From assembly GCA_947629725.1 (NCBI GenBank), contig CANREU010000006.1, forward strand, positions 1 through 23,230: a stretch of DNA of 23,230 nt, given 5' to 3'. A program made the translations under genes and the position numbers. This document shows, piece by piece, positions 16,677 through 23,230 of the stretch (positions within the stretch are counted from its first letter, which is position 1; the number at the start of each line of letters is the position of its first letter). Origin of the DNA: an uncultured Clostridia bacterium. Its GTDB lineage: Bacteria > Bacillota > Clostridia > Christensenellales > Borkfalkiaceae. Under the pieces are notes generated by a model that did not search any database, was not told the DNA's origin, and saw nothing but the letters and a program-made list of their open reading frames with translations.

Positions 16677-18722
16677 ATGGACGACAAGGAAGAGCGAGAC
16701 TTCCCGCAGACGAACGGGGAAAAGGGCGCGGAGGAGAAGGAAGGCGCCATGCTCCAATGGGAGAAGGGGATCTCCGTCCGCCGCGAAAACGGCGAAACGG
16801 TCTTTTCTTTCGAGGGGCTTGAAACGAAAAACGGGGAGGTCTCTTTCCGCCTCCTTTCCCGCGGGGGCGATCTCTACCTCACGGACGGCGGGTATGCCCT
16901 TCTCGCCCTCAACAAGAGGGTCTCCTTCGACGAGGAGGGGATCGACGGGCGGATCGGCGACATTGCCGACCGTTACGGCGCGGAGATCGTGGGGGACGAG
17001 CTGCGCGTCAAATGGAACGGTCCGCAGAGCGCCGCGGCGTGCGCGCTTCGGCTGTTCGCCGCGGCCGAACAGATCGCGGCGATCGACGAAGAGGAGCTTG
17101 CCGCCTATCTCGGCGCCGCCGCGGAGGCGGAAAAGATCCGCGCCGCCGCGGAGGAGGGGCTCCGGAGCGGAACGGGCGGGCAAAAGGAGCTCGTCGGGTT
17201 CCTTCGCGGCCGCTGCCGCGAGAAGATAGAGGAAGACGCAGCCTCCGCCGCCGTGTATGCGAAGGCGGCGAGCGAATTCGAGGGGATGACGGAGGAGCAA
17301 TACGCCCGCTGTCTCGAGCTCATGCAGGCCGAAAACGGTGGGACGGGGTGCAAAAACCCGCCCGAACACACGGCAGGGCTCTCCTTCGGGCGCGCGGAGG
17401 ATGCGGCAGACGCGATCGTATCCGTCATGGCGGAAAGCGGCATCGACTGCGAAGTGAGCAGGATCACGCGCGGGGCGGCGGTCGTACAGTTCGAGCTGGA
17501 GATCTCCGACTTCTTCGCCGCGCAGAAAGCCGTAGAAAAGGATGCGGAATTGGCGGCCGCCCTCGGCGTCGGGAGCGTCCGCATTGCGAGGAGCGAAAGC
17601 GGTGCGATCCTCGAAGCCCCGCTTGAGGCGGGGGCGCGCAGTTTGGTCCCGACGGCGGAACTCCTCGGCGCAAAAGAAGCCAATGCGGAGGGAAAGGGCA
17701 AGCTCCTGTTCGTCCTCGGGCAGGAAATTTCGGGCGAGCCGGCGTTCGGAGATCTCACGAAACTTCCCCACATCCTCGTGGGCGGCGCGGCGGGCTCGGG
17801 GAAGTCCGTCTTCCTCCGCACGTTCATCTGCAGCCTCATCTCGAAGTACTCCCCGGAGGACGTCCGCTTCATTCTGTGCAGCCGCGACGGGAAGGAATTC
17901 GCGCGCTATGCGGGGCTTCCCCACCTCCTCCGCGGAAGGATGGAGATCGGGGCGGAGCAGGCGGTCTCCGCCCTGCAATGGGCGAACGAAGAGATGGAGC
18001 GCCGCTATCAACTGTTTGAGAAGAAGACGGGTTCGGGCGAGCCCGCGCGCAACGTCGATGAATACAACGCCGTCTGCAAGGAAGGGGAGGTGAAACTTGC
18101 CCGCATCGTCCTCATTGCGGAGGAATTTGCGGACCTTATGATCCCGCAGGACGCCGACGACGCGATCCGCGCGATCGGGCAAAAGGGCCGCGCGGCGGGG
18201 ATCCACCTCGTGTTCTCAACGGCGAGAATAGAGGAGAAAATTTTTACGACTACGATCAAGACGAGCTTTTCCACGCGCATTGCCTTCCGCACGGCGGGGC
18301 GGAAGGAATCCCTCCTGCTCCTCGACGAGCGCGGCGCGGAGAAACTGCTCGGCGCGGGCGACATGCTCTTCAGAAGGTCGTATGACCCCTCGAGTACGCG
18401 CATACAGGGCGGGTATCTCTCCGAGCGGGGAGCGGACGCGCTCGTAAGAGCGGCGGCGGAAAAATACGGAGCGGATCCCTCAAAGAACGCCTCGGATCCC
18501 CCCGCGTCCTATCTGAAGGCGCTCGCCCTCGCCGTGAAGACGGGGCAGGCCTCCCTCTCCGTTATCCAGAGCAGCTGCGGCATCGGCTATAGCCACGCGG
18601 GGAAAATCATCGGGTGGATGGAGTCGATGGGCTATGTCACTCCCTTCGACGGCAGAAAAAAGAGCCGCTCGGTGCTCCTCTCCAAAGAAGAATTTGAGAA
18701 AAAATACGGCCCGCTCGAATGA
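16677..18722 (+). CDS. Soluble FtsK/SpoIIIE-family DNA translocase
   Basis: The 681-residue protein has no membrane helices. Residues 25-140 contain a YLTDGGYALLAL segment (67-78) that resembles DUF1828-type domains; this is tentative. Residues about 240-360 match the FtsK alpha domain (VQFELEI, SVRI, LVPTAELL, LGQEISGEP). The motor has Walker A GGAAGSGKS (369-377) and a Walker B in which the usual VDE reads AEE (481-483), a conservative D-to-E change, then SFSTRIAFR and GAEKLLGAGDMLF. The end (about 607-670) matches the gamma winged helix that reads DNA polarity sequences (SVIQSSCGIGYSHAGKII). AAGGAG at 16665 supports the ATG. It may pump DNA like SftA-type soluble FtsK proteins, or serve the neighbouring system; the sequence does not decide. 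Confidence 0.88.
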   Translation: MDDKEERDFPQTNGEKGAEEKEGAMLQWEKGISVRRENGETVFSFEGLETKNGEVSFRLLSRGGDLYLTDGGYALLALNKRVSFDEEGIDGRIGDIADRYGAEIVGDELRVKWNGPQSAAACALRLFAAAEQIAAIDEEELAAYLGAAAEAEKIRAAAEEGLRSGTGGQKELVGFLRGRCREKIEEDAASAAVYAKAASEFEGMTEEQYARCLELMQAENGGTGCKNPPEHTAGLSFGRAEDAADAIVSVMAESGIDCEVSRITRGAAVVQFELEISDFFAAQKAVEKDAELAAALGVGSVRIARSESGAILEAPLEAGARSLVPTAELLGAKEANAEGKGKLLFVLGQEISGEPAFGDLTKLPHILVGGAAGSGKSVFLRTFICSLISKYSPEDVRFILCSRDGKEFARYAGLPHLLRGRMEIGAEQAVSALQWANEEMERRYQLFEKKTGSGEPARNVDEYNAVCKEGEVKLARIVLIAEEFADLMIPQDADDAIRAIGQKGRAAGIHLVFSTARIEEKIFTTTIKTSFSTRIAFRTAGRKESLLLLDERGAEKLLGAGDMLFRRSYDPSSTRIQGGYLSERGADALVRAAAEKYGADPSKNASDPPASYLKALALAVKTGQASLSVIQSSCGIGYSHAGKIIGWMESMGYVTPFDGRKKSRSVLLSKEEFEKKYGPLE

Positions 18723-18724
18723 GC

Positions 18725-18771
18725 AAAATGCGCACATGGGGTACGAAAAAGCGCACATGGGAGTGAAAAAA
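18725..18771 (+). repeat. 21-bp tandem repeat in front of the metallophosphoesterase gene
   Basis: Two copies of a 21-bp unit (18725-18745 and 18746-18766) share an identical core GCGCACATGGG at 18730-18740 and 18751-18761. The second copy contains the GGGAG ribosome site for the ATG at 18771. The arrangement could be a duplicated operator or a duplicated ribosome site. Confidence 0.7.
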
Positions 18772-19367
18772 TGATCTATATTACGGGCGACACCCACGGG
18801 ACGGTGGACTTTGCGAAACTCCCCGCCTTCGCGGAGCAGCACCCCGAACTCACGAAAAACGACTACATGATCGTCGCAGGGGACTTCGGCGGGCTCTGGG
18901 ATGTGCGCAGCGCCGAAAGGACGCTCGACCTGTATTCCGCCCTGCCCTTCACTGTCCTCTTCGTCGACGGCAACCACGAGAATTACGACCTCCTCGACGC
19001 CTGTCCCGTCGAAACATGGAAGGGCGGGAAGGTCCACACGGTCCGCCCCGACATCCTCCACCTCATGCGCGGGCAGGTGTTCGAGATCGAGGGAAACCGC
19101 ATCTTTACGTTCGGCGGGGCGACGAGCACCGATAAATTTTTCCGCATCGAGGGCGTGAGTGTCTGGGAGCGCGAAACGCCGAGCTTAAAGGAGCTCGAAG
19201 AGGGGCTCTCCAACCTGCAGCGCTACGGCAACGAGGTGGACTATATCGTGACCCATTCCTGCGACGAGCGCGCCCTCTACTTTCCGCCCCTCCTCGGCCG
19301 CACGCGCAAGCGCGGGGTGTATGCGGAAAACGGGCTGCTCTCCCGCATCGAGGAGACCGTTCGCTAG
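18771..19367 (+). CDS. Metallophosphoesterase, truncated by an in-frame TAG
   Basis: The 198-residue product is a calcineurin-like phosphoesterase: GDTHG (D7, H9), GDFGG (D38), GNHE (N68, H69) and the VTH motif (H162) supply most of the two-metal site. It resembles short bacterial metallophosphoesterases of about 230 residues. Codon 199 is TAG, yet the same frame goes on with RHWYFGHYH and 21 more residues to a TAG at 19458-19460. The GHxH motif supplies the last metal-binding histidines of the family, so the short product should be inactive. GGGAG ahead of the ATG supports the start. Either this is a recent nonsense mutation, a sequencing or assembly error, or read-through; TAG is the normal stop of other genes here (8370, 11209). 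Confidence 0.82.
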   Translation: MIYITGDTHGTVDFAKLPAFAEQHPELTKNDYMIVAGDFGGLWDVRSAERTLDLYSALPFTVLFVDGNHENYDLLDACPVETWKGGKVHTVRPDILHLMRGQVFEIEGNRIFTFGGATSTDKFFRIEGVSVWERETPSLKELEEGLSNLQRYGNEVDYIVTHSCDERALYFPPLLGRTRKRGVYAENGLLSRIEETVR

Positions 19368-19460
19368 CGCCATTGGTATTTCGGGCACTATCATGCAGAC
19401 GGCGCCCTGACCCCGAAAAAGACCGTCTTATACCAAAAGATCCTCCGTTTGGGCGAATAG
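19365..19460 (+). pseudogene. Detached C-terminal tail of the metallophosphoesterase
   Basis: After the TAG at 19365-19367, thirty in-frame codons encode RHWYFGHYHADGALTPKK and the remaining end, finishing at TAG 19458-19460, just before the ribosome site of the next gene. H206 and H208 (counting through the TAG) form the conserved GHxH motif. No start codon or ribosome site would let the tail be made alone. Confidence 0.75.
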
Positions 19461-19483
19461 CGCGGAGACAAAGGGGAATACAG

Positions 19484-21166
19484 ATGAAGCAATTGTTGAT
19501 CTTGATCACGCGCTCCTATAAATACGGGGGCTACTGCGTTGCGGGACTTGACGTGAAGACCAAGCAATGGATCCGCCTCGTCTCGTCGGGGGACCCCGCG
19601 GGAAACGAGATCCCGAAGAGCATTTTCGAGCCGTTCAACGATCTCGACATCCTCGAGGTGGAGACGTCAAAAAGGGCGCCGAGCGGCTGTCAAACGGAAA
19701 ATTATGTGCTCGACCCAGCCGTTCCGCCCGTGCGGAGGGGGCGGCTCGTCCGCTACGAGCTCTTGAGCCCTTCCTATCTCTTCCATTCGCCGAACCTGTT
19801 CGGGAACACGCGCTCCTATCTTTCGGAGACGGAGATCGCAGGGCAGAAGCTCTCGATCGGGCTGTTCAAAGTCGAGGCGCTCTGCTTCAACTATGCCCTC
19901 GGCGACGACGGCAAGATGCACTACCGCGCCGATTTCACCTATCGCAGCGCTCGCTATTCAGGGCTCTCCGTCACCGATCCCGTCTATCGGAAGGACGAGT
20001 TTGCGGGGCAGACGGTCGGACACGCGCTCCTCGCCGTGAGCCTCCCCGCGATTCCCTATTCCAACGGGAGATACTATAAATTCATCGCGAAGATCTTCCC
20101 TGTTTCTGAAGAGGAAGCAAGGCGCATTGAGACAGCCCCTCCGAGCGTTTCCGCGCCCAGGGTCCCCGTTTTCTCCCGCGATCATCCCGAAGAGTCCGAA
20201 AAAGACCTTGCGCGCGCCGTGAGATTTTTGGAGTCCCTTTCGGACGGGAAGGACCCCGATACGGGCGCCGCGCTCGATCCCGGACTCATGCTCTCCCCGT
20301 CGTATGCGGCGTGGTTCCGCTATTCCGCCGCGGCGCTTTCTGGGCGGCGGGAGGAGAGGAAGGAACGCCCTCGCTACAGCCATCCCCGCATTTCGGAAAG
20401 CAAGATCTCGGGGATCGAGGTCTCCGACCGTGCAGTCTCCGCGAGCGCGCTCAAAAATCGGCTCAACGCCGTGTGCGAGCCTGACGGGGGGAAGATCTCC
20501 GCTCGCGCGATCACCGAATTTTTCGGCGAGGCGGGCATGATCGACGCCTCGCAGAAGACACCCACAGACCTCGGAGAGGAATACGGGATCTCTACAGAGC
20601 TCTACCGCCCGGCGGCAGGCATTCAGGTCCGCGTCCTCATCTACGGCGGGGCGGCGCAGCGGTTTTTGATCGACAACCTCGAGCGGCTCGCCGACATCGT
20701 CGCCCCCTCCGCGGAGAAGAGCCCTGCAGAGGAGCCCCCGGTTGCAGTTCCCGACGTCTCCCAAGAGGAAAAAGCGGGCTCGGGGTGGGTGAAAAACGCC
20801 GGTCTTCCGTGGAGCGCGGAGGAGGACTTGCGGCTGAAAGAGGAGAGCGAGAAGGGGATGTCCTTTTTGGAGATCGCCAAATCGCACGGGCGGCCATCCA
20901 TACAGATCCGCGGGCGGCTCATACAGCTCGGCTACACGCGCGGGACATTGGAGACGGACAGGCGCTGGACGCGCTGGGAGAGCGAGGAGGACCTCGCCCT
21001 CGCAAAGGAATTCCTCTCGGGGACCCCGGTCGCGGAGCTTGAGCGGCTGCACGGCAGGAACCGCGCCGGTATCATGCAGAGGCTGAAAAAACTCGGGCTT
21101 ATCGCAAAGGACGGTCCGTCCGGGAAAGACCCGTCCTCCGATTTCCCCAAAGGCAGGGTGGAATGA
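19484..21166 (+). CDS. Dual OB domain protein with C-terminal tandem HTH
   Basis: From the ATG at 19484, preceded by AAGGGG at 19471-19476, the protein has 560 residues; longer upstream starts would run through the metallophosphoesterase tail in another frame. Residues 1-215 match the dual-OB family (MKQLLILITRSYKYGGYC, WIRLVS, ENYVLD). Residues 306-410 form a mixed domain with TDLGEEYGIS and VLIYGGAAQRFLIDNL, a segment I have seen in other bacterial multidomain proteins but cannot name. Two Myb/SANT-like helix-turn-helix units end the protein: PWSAEEDLRLKEES (442 onward) and RWTRWESEEDLALAKEFL (about 491 onward). Nucleic-acid binding is therefore likely. Its stop overlaps the following DUF488 gene by 4 bp, so the three form one unit. 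Confidence 0.75.
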   Translation: MKQLLILITRSYKYGGYCVAGLDVKTKQWIRLVSSGDPAGNEIPKSIFEPFNDLDILEVETSKRAPSGCQTENYVLDPAVPPVRRGRLVRYELLSPSYLFHSPNLFGNTRSYLSETEIAGQKLSIGLFKVEALCFNYALGDDGKMHYRADFTYRSARYSGLSVTDPVYRKDEFAGQTVGHALLAVSLPAIPYSNGRYYKFIAKIFPVSEEEARRIETAPPSVSAPRVPVFSRDHPEESEKDLARAVRFLESLSDGKDPDTGAALDPGLMLSPSYAAWFRYSAAALSGRREERKERPRYSHPRISESKISGIEVSDRAVSASALKNRLNAVCEPDGGKISARAITEFFGEAGMIDASQKTPTDLGEEYGISTELYRPAAGIQVRVLIYGGAAQRFLIDNLERLADIVAPSAEKSPAEEPPVAVPDVSQEEKAGSGWVKNAGLPWSAEEDLRLKEESEKGMSFLEIAKSHGRPSIQIRGRLIQLGYTRGTLETDRRWTRWESEEDLALAKEFLSGTPVAELERLHGRNRAGIMQRLKKLGLIAKDGPSGKDPSSDFPKGRVE

Positions 21167-21762
21167 TGAATACGATCTACACGGTCGGCTATACTTCCTT
21201 TTCCGCCGGCGAATTCGTCCGCGTGCTCCGCGAGCACGGGGTCGGGTGCGTCGTCGACGTGCGGAGCGTGCCGCGCTCTTCCTACTACACCGACTTCGAT
21301 TCGGCGGTCTTGAAGGAGACACTCAAAGAAAACGGGATCCTCTACCGCAACTACGCAAGGGAGTTCGGCGCGCGGCAGGAGGACGCCTCCCTCTATCCCA
21401 ACGGCTATCTCGACTTCGAGAAATTTTCCGCTACGGCTGCGTTTGAAGAGGGGATCGGCAAGGTCGGCGCGGGCTATGCGCGCGGCTATACGTTCGCCCT
21501 CATGTGCGCCGAGAAGGACCCCTTCAACTGCCATCGGTGTATTCTCGTCGGGCGCAAATTCAAGGAGCTCGGCTATTCCGTCGTCCACCTCGAAAAGGAG
21601 AAGACGGAGACGCAGGAGGAGATCGAGGAGAGGCTCCTCGAGCATTACTTCCCCAACCGCAACCAATTGTCCCTCTTCGACACCCGCTCGGAGGAAGAGC
21701 TCCTTTCGGAGGCATACCGCAAGCGGAACGCGGAGATCGGCTATCATATCGAGGAGGAATGA
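21163..21762 (+). CDS. DUF488 family protein (long form)
   Basis: The 199-residue protein carries the DUF488 signatures: IYTVGYTSFSAGEF at the start, DVRSVPRS (32-39), and LMCAEKDPFNCHR (113-125) with conserved C115, E117, K118, C123, H124 and R125. A charged tail of about 50 residues after the domain contains QLSLF. The ATG overlaps the upstream stop (ATGATGA). DUF488 proteins have no firmly established activity; the Cys-His motif suggests a catalytic or metal role. Pairing with dual-OB proteins suggests a nucleic-acid or stress function, which is inference. Confidence 0.85.
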   Translation: MMNTIYTVGYTSFSAGEFVRVLREHGVGCVVDVRSVPRSSYYTDFDSAVLKETLKENGILYRNYAREFGARQEDASLYPNGYLDFEKFSATAAFEEGIGKVGAGYARGYTFALMCAEKDPFNCHRCILVGRKFKELGYSVVHLEKEKTETQEEIEERLLEHYFPNRNQLSLFDTRSEEELLSEAYRKRNAEIGYHIEEE

Positions 21763-21763
21763 G

Positions 21764-22210
21764 ATGAAGATTTGCACCATCGGATTTACGCAAAAGAGCG
21801 CGGAGAAATTTTTCGGACTTTTAACGGAAGGGGGCGTGAAAACGCTGATAGACGTGCGCCTCAACAATACTTCCCAGCTCGCTGCTTTCGCGAAGGGGGA
21901 GGACCTTCGGTATTTCCTTTCCGCGATTTCTGGGATCGAATACCGCCACGACGTCCTGCTCGCCCCCACGGAGGACCTGTTGAAGCGGTATAACAAGGGC
22001 GAAACTTCGTGGGAGGAGTACGAAAAGGAGTTTTCCGCCATCATGCGGGAGCGCAAGACCGCGGAGCATATCAAGGCGGCCTATTCAAACGTTCCGTCTC
22101 CCATCTGCCTCCTCTGTTCGGAGGCAACGCCCGAGCATTGCCACCGCCGCCTCGTCGCGGACCTTTTCGCCGAGGCATTCCCGCACAGCGAGATCGTGCA
22201 CTTAAAGTAA
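21764..22210 (+). CDS. DUF488 family protein (short form)
   Basis: The 148-residue protein starts at the ATG at 21764, one base after the preceding stop and behind a strong GAGGAGG site (21751-21757). Signatures are ICTIGFTQKSAEKFF, LIDVRLNNTSQLAAF (28-42) and LLCSEATPEHCHRRLV (116-131) with C118, E120, C126, H127 and R128. It belongs to the common NNTSQL-type DUF488 subfamily and is clearly different from its neighbour, so the pair is not a recent duplication. It is the last gene of the unit; no good terminator follows within 30 bp. Confidence 0.87.
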   Translation: MKICTIGFTQKSAEKFFGLLTEGGVKTLIDVRLNNTSQLAAFAKGEDLRYFLSAISGIEYRHDVLLAPTEDLLKRYNKGETSWEEYEKEFSAIMRERKTAEHIKAAYSNVPSPICLLCSEATPEHCHRRLVADLFAEAFPHSEIVHLK

Positions 22211-22240
22211 GAAATCGAGACAGTCGGTTGAAATTTTTGC

Positions 22241-22269
22241 TTGATTTTTCACGGTGAGTGCGGTATAAT
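22241..22269 (+). promoter_or_regulatory. Sigma-A type promoter of the leader RNA
   Basis: TTGATT (22241-22246) and TATAAT (22264-22269) are separated by exactly 17 bp. Transcription should begin near 22276. No protein start lies within the next 300 bp in a convincing frame, so the first product is RNA. Confidence 0.8.
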
Positions 22270-22275
22270 AAAAAT

Positions 22276-22573
22276 GCAAAGTGCTTTTATATGTTTTAGC
22301 GATCGTTCCTTCACAAAACGAGCCTGTGAAAAACGTCCTTAAAACTTTAAGCATAAGCAAATGTAAATCCGCGGAACTCATCTTCGCCTGCAAGATGCTC
22401 GTTGAGGCGTTGAGAAAGTAGTTGTGTGCGACCTTTAAGTGGTTCCCCTACGTTTCGCAGCTTTGCACGACAAAATATCGAGCCAATCGGAATTTCCGAC
22501 GGCTTCATTTTGTGGTGCAAGGCAAAGCCAGTTAGCAACTTCCCGTCCATGCACCACGCTGTATGGATTTTTT
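22276..22573 (+). ncRNA. Structured leader or small RNA ending in an intrinsic terminator
   Basis: About 300 nt lie between the promoter and a T-run. The 5' part holds several short stems. Bases 22460-22523 form one long hairpin of about 26 pairs: GCTTTGCAC/GTGCAAGGC outer stem, ACAAAAT/ATTTTGT, GAGCC/GGCTT, TCGGA/TCCGA, and a 3-nt loop, with small internal bulges. It is followed by the terminator at 22546. I could not match it to a known riboswitch, 6S, tmRNA or RNase P RNA. It may be a free-standing RNA or the regulatory leader of the 73-residue gene at 22596. Confidence 0.55.
22546..22573 (+). terminator. Intrinsic terminator in the leader, possible attenuator
   Basis: An 8-bp stem (TCCATGCA with TGTATGGA, one G-T pair) has a 6-nt loop and is followed directly by six T residues. 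It ends 11 bp before the ribosome site of the gene at 22596. Bases TGCACCAC (22550-22557) in its 5' arm and loop are exactly complementary to GTGGTGCA (22512-22519) in the upstream hairpin, giving a possible antiterminator. Confidence 0.7.
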
Positions 22574-22595
22574 ATTGGTTCGGAAGGAGGTGATT

Positions 22596-22817
22596 ATGGC
22601 AAAAGGAAAAGTATCAGGGAAGACGCACACCCGGGCGCAGCTGAATGATTGGGCGAACCAGCACAACCCGAACAATAAGGCATTCCGGGCAAATGCCGAC
22701 AATCACGCTGCACAGCTCGATCCGAGAAACAAGACGCACCAACAGCTGCACAATAAAGCGAGAAAAGGGCAACCGTGGGCAGAGTGGGCATCGGATTATC
22801 CCGATTGTGATAACTGA
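22596..22817 (+). CDS. Small hydrophilic protein, unknown function
   Basis: The 73-residue product begins MAKGKVSGKTHTRAQLND and is rich in Asn, Gln, His and Lys, with no hydrophobic segment. The near-perfect AGGAGGTGAT at 22585-22594 fixes the start, although the frame is open further upstream. It resembles small Bacillota hypothetical proteins with an ANQHNPNN motif (residues 21-28). The conserved-looking NPNN and DPRN turns suggest two related half-repeats. Expression probably depends on read-through of the terminator just upstream. Confidence 0.75.
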   Translation: MAKGKVSGKTHTRAQLNDWANQHNPNNKAFRANADNHAAQLDPRNKTHQQLHNKARKGQPWAEWASDYPDCDN

Positions 22818-22884
22818 CCCTGCATGGGGGAGCAGATGTTGCTAACGCATGAAATGCACCTACAACAAGGCGAAAGCAAAACAC

Positions 22885-22913
22885 AGGCGGGAGCGAAACG
22901 CTCCCGCCTTTTT
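22885..22913 (+). terminator. Strong intrinsic terminator
   Basis: A perfect 11-bp GC-rich stem (AGGCGGGAGCG with CGCTCCCGCCT) has a 3-nt AAA loop and a following T-run. It ends transcription of the small-protein gene 68 bp after its stop. The stem followed by AAAAA could also work in the opposite direction less well. Confidence 0.92.
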
Positions 22914-22955
22914 CTAAAAAAGTTGGCATATATGGCGCAATCGGATAAAATCCCA

Positions 22956-22964
22956 TGTTATAAT
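22956..22964 (+). promoter_or_regulatory. Extended -10 promoter
   Basis: TGTTATAAT is a consensus extended -10 element, 29 bp before the ATG at 22993. No good -35 box lies at the usual distance (CGCAAT at about 22936), which fits an extended -10 promoter. It follows the strong terminator and starts a new transcript. Confidence 0.65.
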
Positions 22965-22992
22965 TTTATTGATAATTCCAAAGGAGGATTCT

Positions 22993-23230
22993 ATGAACAA
23001 ATTTACATTACAAGAGAATAGCTTTTTAGGCAAATGTACGCAGGGGTATTACAGCAAAAATTACGTCGGTTATCAGCAACCGAACAATCCGGATTTTATC
23101 AATCATTTGAAAAACATGACAAAAGCAAAAAACGAGTTAGAATTAGTGCGCGATTTTGTCGTTGCATACGAAACTGCGTATACGGCAATCAAAGAGATTA
23201 TTCAAAAGGAATCGCTTCTTAACTGCGTGA
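22993..23230 (+). CDS. Start of an unknown protein, runs off the window
   Basis: AAGGAGGA (22981-22988) precedes an ATG that opens a frame of at least 79 codons with no stop before the window end. The visible part begins MNKFTLQENSFLGKC and continues as a charged, helical-looking stretch (HLKNMTKAKNELELVRDF) without membrane segments. Codons are AT-rich (TTT, TTA, AAA, AAT), quite unlike the GC-rich genes up to 22210, so it may come from another source. I do not recognise the family. Confidence 0.75.
   Translation, partial: MNKFTLQENSFLGKCTQGYYSKNYVGYQQPNNPDFINHLKNMTKAKNELELVRDFVVAYETAYTAIKEIIQKESLLNCV

Noticed and set aside
16677..18722. EssC-type ATPase of a type VII secretion system
   Set aside because: It has one motor domain, an FtsK gamma winged helix and no FHA domain, and no WXG100 protein gene is in the window.
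19365..19367. TAG read as pyrrolysine or another amino acid
   Set aside because: TAG ends at least two other genes (8370-8372 and 11209-11211), and no suppressor tRNA or pyl gene is visible here.
22824..23021. Open frame of 65 codons across the terminator
   Set aside because: It runs through the strong terminator hairpin, the promoter and the ribosome site of the next gene, and has no ribosome site of its own.

Overview
The window looks like chromosomal DNA from an uncultured, GC-rich member of the Bacillota (Clostridia-like). The basis is purine-rich Shine-Dalgarno sites before most genes, sigma-A type promoters, hairpin-plus-T-run terminators, an FtsK/SpoIIIE-type translocase, and surface proteins built from MBG-like repeats. 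No rRNA, tRNA, transposase, integrase or CRISPR array was seen. Taxonomy is an inference from style, not from a marker gene. All genes I support lie on the + strand.

Region 1 (1-460) is non-coding: GC-skewed hairpin repeats with two G-quadruplex motifs, then a near-consensus promoter. Region 2 (470-16590) is a tightly packed run of eight genes with overlaps or gaps of at most 21 bp: two small membrane proteins of unknown function; a 1171-residue protein joining a catalytically degenerate GH3 fold, four membrane helices and a degenerate AAA+-like domain; a one-helix McrB-like AAA+ ATPase; a coiled-coil protein resembling McrC/DUF2357 partners but with no visible nuclease; a second, two-helix McrB-like ATPase; and two membrane-anchored surface proteins, one with ten 14-residue Trp-Pro-Asp repeats and one with about 17 MBG-like repeats. 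My reading is an envelope-spanning AAA+ machine: ATPases and McrC-like partner at the cytoplasmic face, long repeat proteins outside. I do not recognise this combination as a described system.

Region 3 (16677-22210) follows after an 86-bp gap with a hairpin: a soluble FtsK-like translocase, a metallophosphoesterase cut by an in-frame TAG before its last metal ligands, a dual-OB/HTH protein, and two adjacent but different DUF488 proteins. The last three overlap or abut and form one unit, probably nucleic-acid or stress related.

Region 4 (22211-23230) is visibly more AT-rich. It has a good promoter, a leader of about 300 nt with a long hairpin and an intrinsic terminator whose 5' arm is complementary to the hairpin (an attenuator layout or a free-standing small RNA), a 73-residue small protein, a strong terminator, an extended -10 promoter and the start of a gene that runs off the window.
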